A DNA stretch of 64,000 nt, taken from Chryseobacterium sp. PMSZPI (GTDB lineage Bacteria; Bacteroidota; Bacteroidia; Flavobacteriales; Weeksellaceae). Shown here piece after piece: positions 61,262 through 64,000 of this stretch. Position 1 is the stretch's first letter, and each line of letters opens with the position of its first letter. Both the position numbers and the translations under genes were made by a program. The stretch is taken from contig NZ_PIZV01000070.1 of the NCBI RefSeq assembly GCF_002835665.1, positions 1-64,000 on the forward strand. The letters are read 5' to 3'. The notes under the pieces are model-generated. The model saw only the letters and a list, made by a program, of their open reading frames with translations. It was not told the DNA's origin and did no database searches.

Positions 61262-61918
61262 ATGAAGAAGATTCTAACAGCTTTTCTATTGCTGTGCTTT
61301 ACCATTGCCTTTTCGCAGGAGAAAAAACCAATGTTCTGGCAAGACATTCAAAACTTTAAAAAAGAAGATCAACAAAACCCACCTCCTAAAAATGCAATCC
61401 TGTTGATAGGAAGTTCTTCTTTTACGAAATGGATGGATGTTTCCGACTATTTCCCCGGAAAAACGATTATCAACAGAGGTTTCGGGGGATCGAGATTAAC
61501 TGACCTTAATTATTTTGCAGATGATCTTCTGTCTCCTTATCAGCCTAAACAAATCATTATTTATTGCGGAGATAATGATTTTGCCGACAATCATGCATTG
61601 AAAGCTCAAAAAGTGGTTAACCGCTACAAAGCATTCTACAAAAAAATACGTGAGAGATTTCCCAATATTGAGGTAGATTATATTTCCATAAAATATTCTC
61701 CAAGCAGAGAGCAACTTTGGCCTCAAATGAAAGAAGCTAACGAAAAGATTGCTGCGTTTATGAAAAAACAGCCTCATTCGCAATTTATCGATATCACCAA
61801 AGCAATGGAGGACGCCAATGGCAGTGTAAGAAAAGATATTTTTCTGGACGATATGCTTCACTTAACTCCGGAAGGTTATAAAATCTGGGCACAGGTGATG
61901 ACTCCTTACATGAAATAA
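61262..61918 (+). CDS. Secreted SGNH/GDSL-type esterase
   Basis: 218 residues with a signal peptide ending IAFSQE. SGNH blocks: nucleophile Ser in LIGSSSFTKW near 48-57 (block I), RGFGGSRLTDL near 73 (block II Gly), IYCGDNDFADN near 101 (block III Asn) and DMLHLTPEGY near 198-207 with the catalytic Asp-His. Probably removes acyl groups from an envelope or environmental sugar. Confidence 0.9.
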   Translation: MKKILTAFLLLCFTIAFSQEKKPMFWQDIQNFKKEDQQNPPPKNAILLIGSSSFTKWMDVSDYFPGKTIINRGFGGSRLTDLNYFADDLLSPYQPKQIIIYCGDNDFADNHALKAQKVVNRYKAFYKKIRERFPNIEVDYISIKYSPSREQLWPQMKEANEKIAAFMKKQPHSQFIDITKAMEDANGSVRKDIFLDDMLHLTPEGYKIWAQVMTPYMK

Positions 61919-62008
61919 AAGAAAACGAAGATAATTAGAGCCTGTTGAAATTTTTAAGAATTTTATTTTATGAATCTATTTGCCAATTTTTATGGACGAA
62001 TACGTTTT

Positions 62009-62132
62009 ACCATTAAGGTTCTTAAGATTTTTAGAATATTAAGTTTGGGCTTCGCTTTAAGAGGCGTCTTGCTTATAAAAAATCTTTGATTTTTTCTTAA
62101 TTAAACTCAACAACTTAATTTATCTTAATGGT
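62009..62132. repeat. Dispersed AACCATTAAG...CTTAATGGTT element, copy D
   Basis: ACCATTAAG (62009-62017) and CTTAATGGT (62124-62132) close a 124-bp non-coding element, with an inner GCTTCGCTTTAAGAGGCGTC stretch. It fills the gap between the convergent esterase and helicase genes together with the helicase terminator. Confidence 0.75.
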
Positions 62133-62180
62133 TCAAATAAATTTTTAATAAAATTTAAAAAGAATCTTCATCTTATTAAA

Positions 62181-62209
62181 AAAACGATTCCTGATATGGG
62201 AATCGTTTT
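62181..62209 (-). terminator. Intrinsic terminator after the DEAD-box helicase
   Basis: On the minus strand AAAACGATTCC and GGAATCGTTTT pair around CATATC, followed by a TTT-rich run. Confidence 0.9.
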
Positions 62210-62214
62210 TTATT

Positions 62215-63567
62215 TTATTTCTTTCTCTTCGATTTAGACTTAGCTTTTTGCTGTGCTCTGTTGGCTCCAAACTTCTTAGGTGCCTTTCTTTTCGATGGTC
62301 CACCCCAGTTTTCTTTGGTATTTTTGGCTTTCTTTTCGTGGAAAGCTCCTCCACCTTCGTTTAGTTTAACCTGTACAGGATTTTTCATTACCACTTCATC
62401 TTTTTCTGAAGCAATTTTATTAGGATTAATTTTCACTTCTCCAGGAAAATCATTGAACTGCAATTCTTTATCCATCAACAATTCAATATCAAGAAGTAAA
62501 GGTTCTTCTTTTTTAGTAACAAAAATAATAGTTTTACCTTCTTTATCCGCTCTACCTGTTCTACCGATTCTGTGAATGTACTGTTCAGGGATATCCGGTG
62601 TCTCGAAGTTGATAACATGAGTAATATTAGAAATATCAAGACCTCTGGCCATTACATCTGTAGTAATTAATCCTCGGATTTCTTCATTCTCAAATCTTTT
62701 CATAGCCTTAAGCCTGTAGTTTTGAGACTTATTGGAGTGAATTACATCAAACTGTTCCGGGAAAAGTTCATCAATTTTGGTAAAAAGAAGGTCAGCGTGT
62801 TTTTTATTATTATTAAAAATCAACACTTTAGACATATCTGCATTGGTTTTCAGTAAATGCTCAAGTAAATTAATCTTAGTATTGAAGTTTTCAACTTTGT
62901 AGGCGCTCTGTTCAATTTTTTCAAGAGGTGTTCCTGATTTTGCCAATGAAATTTCCAATGGATTAGCAAAGTATTCGTCCAGCATTTCATCTACAGCTTC
63001 CGTCATGGTTGCAGAGAAAAGGATATTTTGTCTCTTCTCTTTCATCATTTCAAAAATATGAGTCAATTGTGGTCTGAAACCTAAATTTAGCATTTCGTCA
63101 AATTCATCAATGATCAGTTTCTGAACTTCTTTTAAGGAAATAGCATTATCAATGGCAAGATCCATCACTCTTCCGGGAGTCCCTACCAAAATATCGCAAC
63201 CATCGTTGAATAATAATTTTTGGGTATTGATATTTTTTCCACCATATATTCCGATCACTCTCGCAGTAATATTCTCTGTCAGTTTTTCAAGAATTTCAGC
63301 TACCTGTACCACCAATTCTCTAGTAGGAACAAGTACCAAAACTGTTGGGTTTCCGGTTTTACTGTATTTCCATGTTTTCAGAACTGGTAAAAGGTAAGCT
63401 AATGTTTTTCCGGTTCCGGTTTGTGCAATACCCATTACATCTCTTCCGGAAAGAATAGGCTTTAAGCTTTTCTCCTGAATTGGAGTAGGCTCAAATAATT
63501 CCAGATCCGCTAAAACATCAAGAATTTTAACCGGCAGGTCAAAATCTGCAAAAGTGAGTTTTTCCAT
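62215..63567 (-). CDS. DEAD-box RNA helicase
   Basis: 450 residues. Q-motif FEPTPIQEKS near 25-34, Walker A AQTGTGKT near 48-55, PTRELV near 82, GTPGR near 128-132, motif II as DEFD near 152 (a DEFD rather than DEAD/DEVD form), SAT near 183, and motif VI HRIGRTGRADKEG near 325. A basic Lys/Arg-rich tail follows. RhlE/DeaD-like helicase for RNA remodelling. Confidence 0.93.
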   Translation of the reverse strand: MEKLTFADFDLPVKILDVLADLELFEPTPIQEKSLKPILSGRDVMGIAQTGTGKTLAYLLPVLKTWKYSKTGNPTVLVLVPTRELVVQVAEILEKLTENITARVIGIYGGKNINTQKLLFNDGCDILVGTPGRVMDLAIDNAISLKEVQKLIIDEFDEMLNLGFRPQLTHIFEMMKEKRQNILFSATMTEAVDEMLDEYFANPLEISLAKSGTPLEKIEQSAYKVENFNTKINLLEHLLKTNADMSKVLIFNNNKKHADLLFTKIDELFPEQFDVIHSNKSQNYRLKAMKRFENEEIRGLITTDVMARGLDISNITHVINFETPDIPEQYIHRIGRTGRADKEGKTIIFVTKKEEPLLLDIELLMDKELQFNDFPGEVKINPNKIASEKDEVVMKNPVQVKLNEGGGAFHEKKAKNTKENWGGPSKRKAPKKFGANRAQQKAKSKSKRKK

Positions 63568-63697
63568 TTTGCAAAGATAGGTATTAATATGTACAATGTA
63601 AAATGTTCGTTAAAAGGTAATGCATTAGACAGGAGACTTGGGAATCCGAGTTGCAATATTTAGACTCATTTTTCAATCCTAATCTTTACATTTATCT

Positions 63698-64000
63698 TTA
63701 TTTTCTCGTTACCCGTAGTAAAAGTATTAGCACCAAAATAATGGAAAAAGTAAACCCTAAAACAGCGATCAAGGATAATTCTCCAATCTTTGGACCTGAT
63801 TCTGATGTAAAAACAATAGATGTTGCAATAATATTGGCTCCTAAAACCATCGCTAGAATCAAATTGGTAACACTTGATTTTATCAACTGATTGGTCTTTT
63901 CTATGTTTTTAATTTCACTTGAAACGGTAAATTTATTTTCATCTAATTTCTGAAGAACGGAACGAAGCTCTCGGGGAATCTCATCTACATTATCCGTAAA
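63698..64000 (-). CDS. C-terminal part of an ABC1/UbiB-family protein kinase (partial)
   Basis: The frame is open from the stop at 63698 to the right edge of the window (100 residues); the apparent start at 63886 is only an internal TTG. The segment IPRELRSVLQKLDENKF near the cut edge, followed by two membrane helices (about 42-62 and 74-97), matches the C-terminus of UbiB/AarF-like atypical kinases linked to quinone or lipid metabolism. The kinase domain lies outside the window, so the assignment rests on the tail only. Confidence 0.65.
   Translation of the reverse strand, partial: FTDNVDEIPRELRSVLQKLDENKFTVSSEIKNIEKTNQLIKSSVTNLILAMVLGANIIATSIVFTSESGPKIGELSLIAVLGFTFSIILVLILLLRVTRK

Overview
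The window looks like a chromosomal segment of a flavobacterium close to Chryseobacterium. The signs are an AT-rich genome, promoters of the Bacteroidetes TTG / TAnnTTTG type, few Shine-Dalgarno sites, a fused SecDF, a type IX secretion tail on a protease, a carboxylase-type arginine pathway with an ArgF'-like transcarbamylase, and many 'outer membrane beta-barrel' proteins. No rRNA, tRNA, CRISPR array, prophage or complete classical IS was seen. About 57 protein genes are supported; two run off the window ends (a possible C-terminal fragment at the left edge and a UbiB-type kinase C-terminus at the right edge).

Region 1 (about 0.4-9.5 kb, minus strand) is a single arginine biosynthesis operon read right to left: GNAT acyltransferase, argG, argC, argD, argF', argB, argE, argH. 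Residue V90 of the transcarbamylase argues for N-succinylated intermediates, which leaves the leading GNAT enzyme as the candidate first step (glutamate N-acylation). A divergent zinc-ribbon/HTH protein related to InsA of IS1 (9607) faces the operon across a promoter region full of TTTGC boxes and is a candidate regulator. The gaps inside this operon are packed with different palindromic repeats.

Region 2 (10.2-21.6 kb, plus strand) appears devoted to uptake, sensing and activation of short-chain carboxylates: outer-membrane porin, MHS-type MFS transporter, small membrane proteins, a sodium-symporter/histidine-kinase fusion (CbrA/CrbS type), a lone receiver domain, a propionyl-CoA synthetase and an acetyl-CoA synthetase, ended by a clear terminator. 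A small GIY-YIG nuclease gene fits exactly between two inverted copies of a ~38-bp repeat inside this block and looks like a tiny mobile element.

Region 3 (21.8-47 kb) holds mostly core functions: RelA/SpoT, NhaA, YihY, RlmH, TrmL, a tatA-PAP2-TPR operon, arylamine N-acetyltransferase, a Tet-like MFS pump, SecDF, HemN, an APC amino-acid permease, PnuC, DapF, MltG and a TonB-receptor-like outer-membrane protein, with several unknown lipoproteins.

Region 4 (47-64 kb) contains a four-gene sugar/surface operon (nucleotidyltransferase, methyltransferase, galE, DegT aminotransferase), a T9SS-exported subtilase, PEP carboxylase, a Crp-family regulator, peptide deformylase, a divergent lpdA/HxlR pair with a strong inverted-repeat operator, an iron alcohol dehydrogenase, small secreted proteins, a GDSL esterase and a DEAD-box helicase.

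The most striking non-coding signal is the number of dispersed repeat families in intergenic space: at least five palindromic families, plus recurring 7-bp tandem arrays. One family (CCTTGTCAAGG palindromes) supplies the last codons and stop of argF'.
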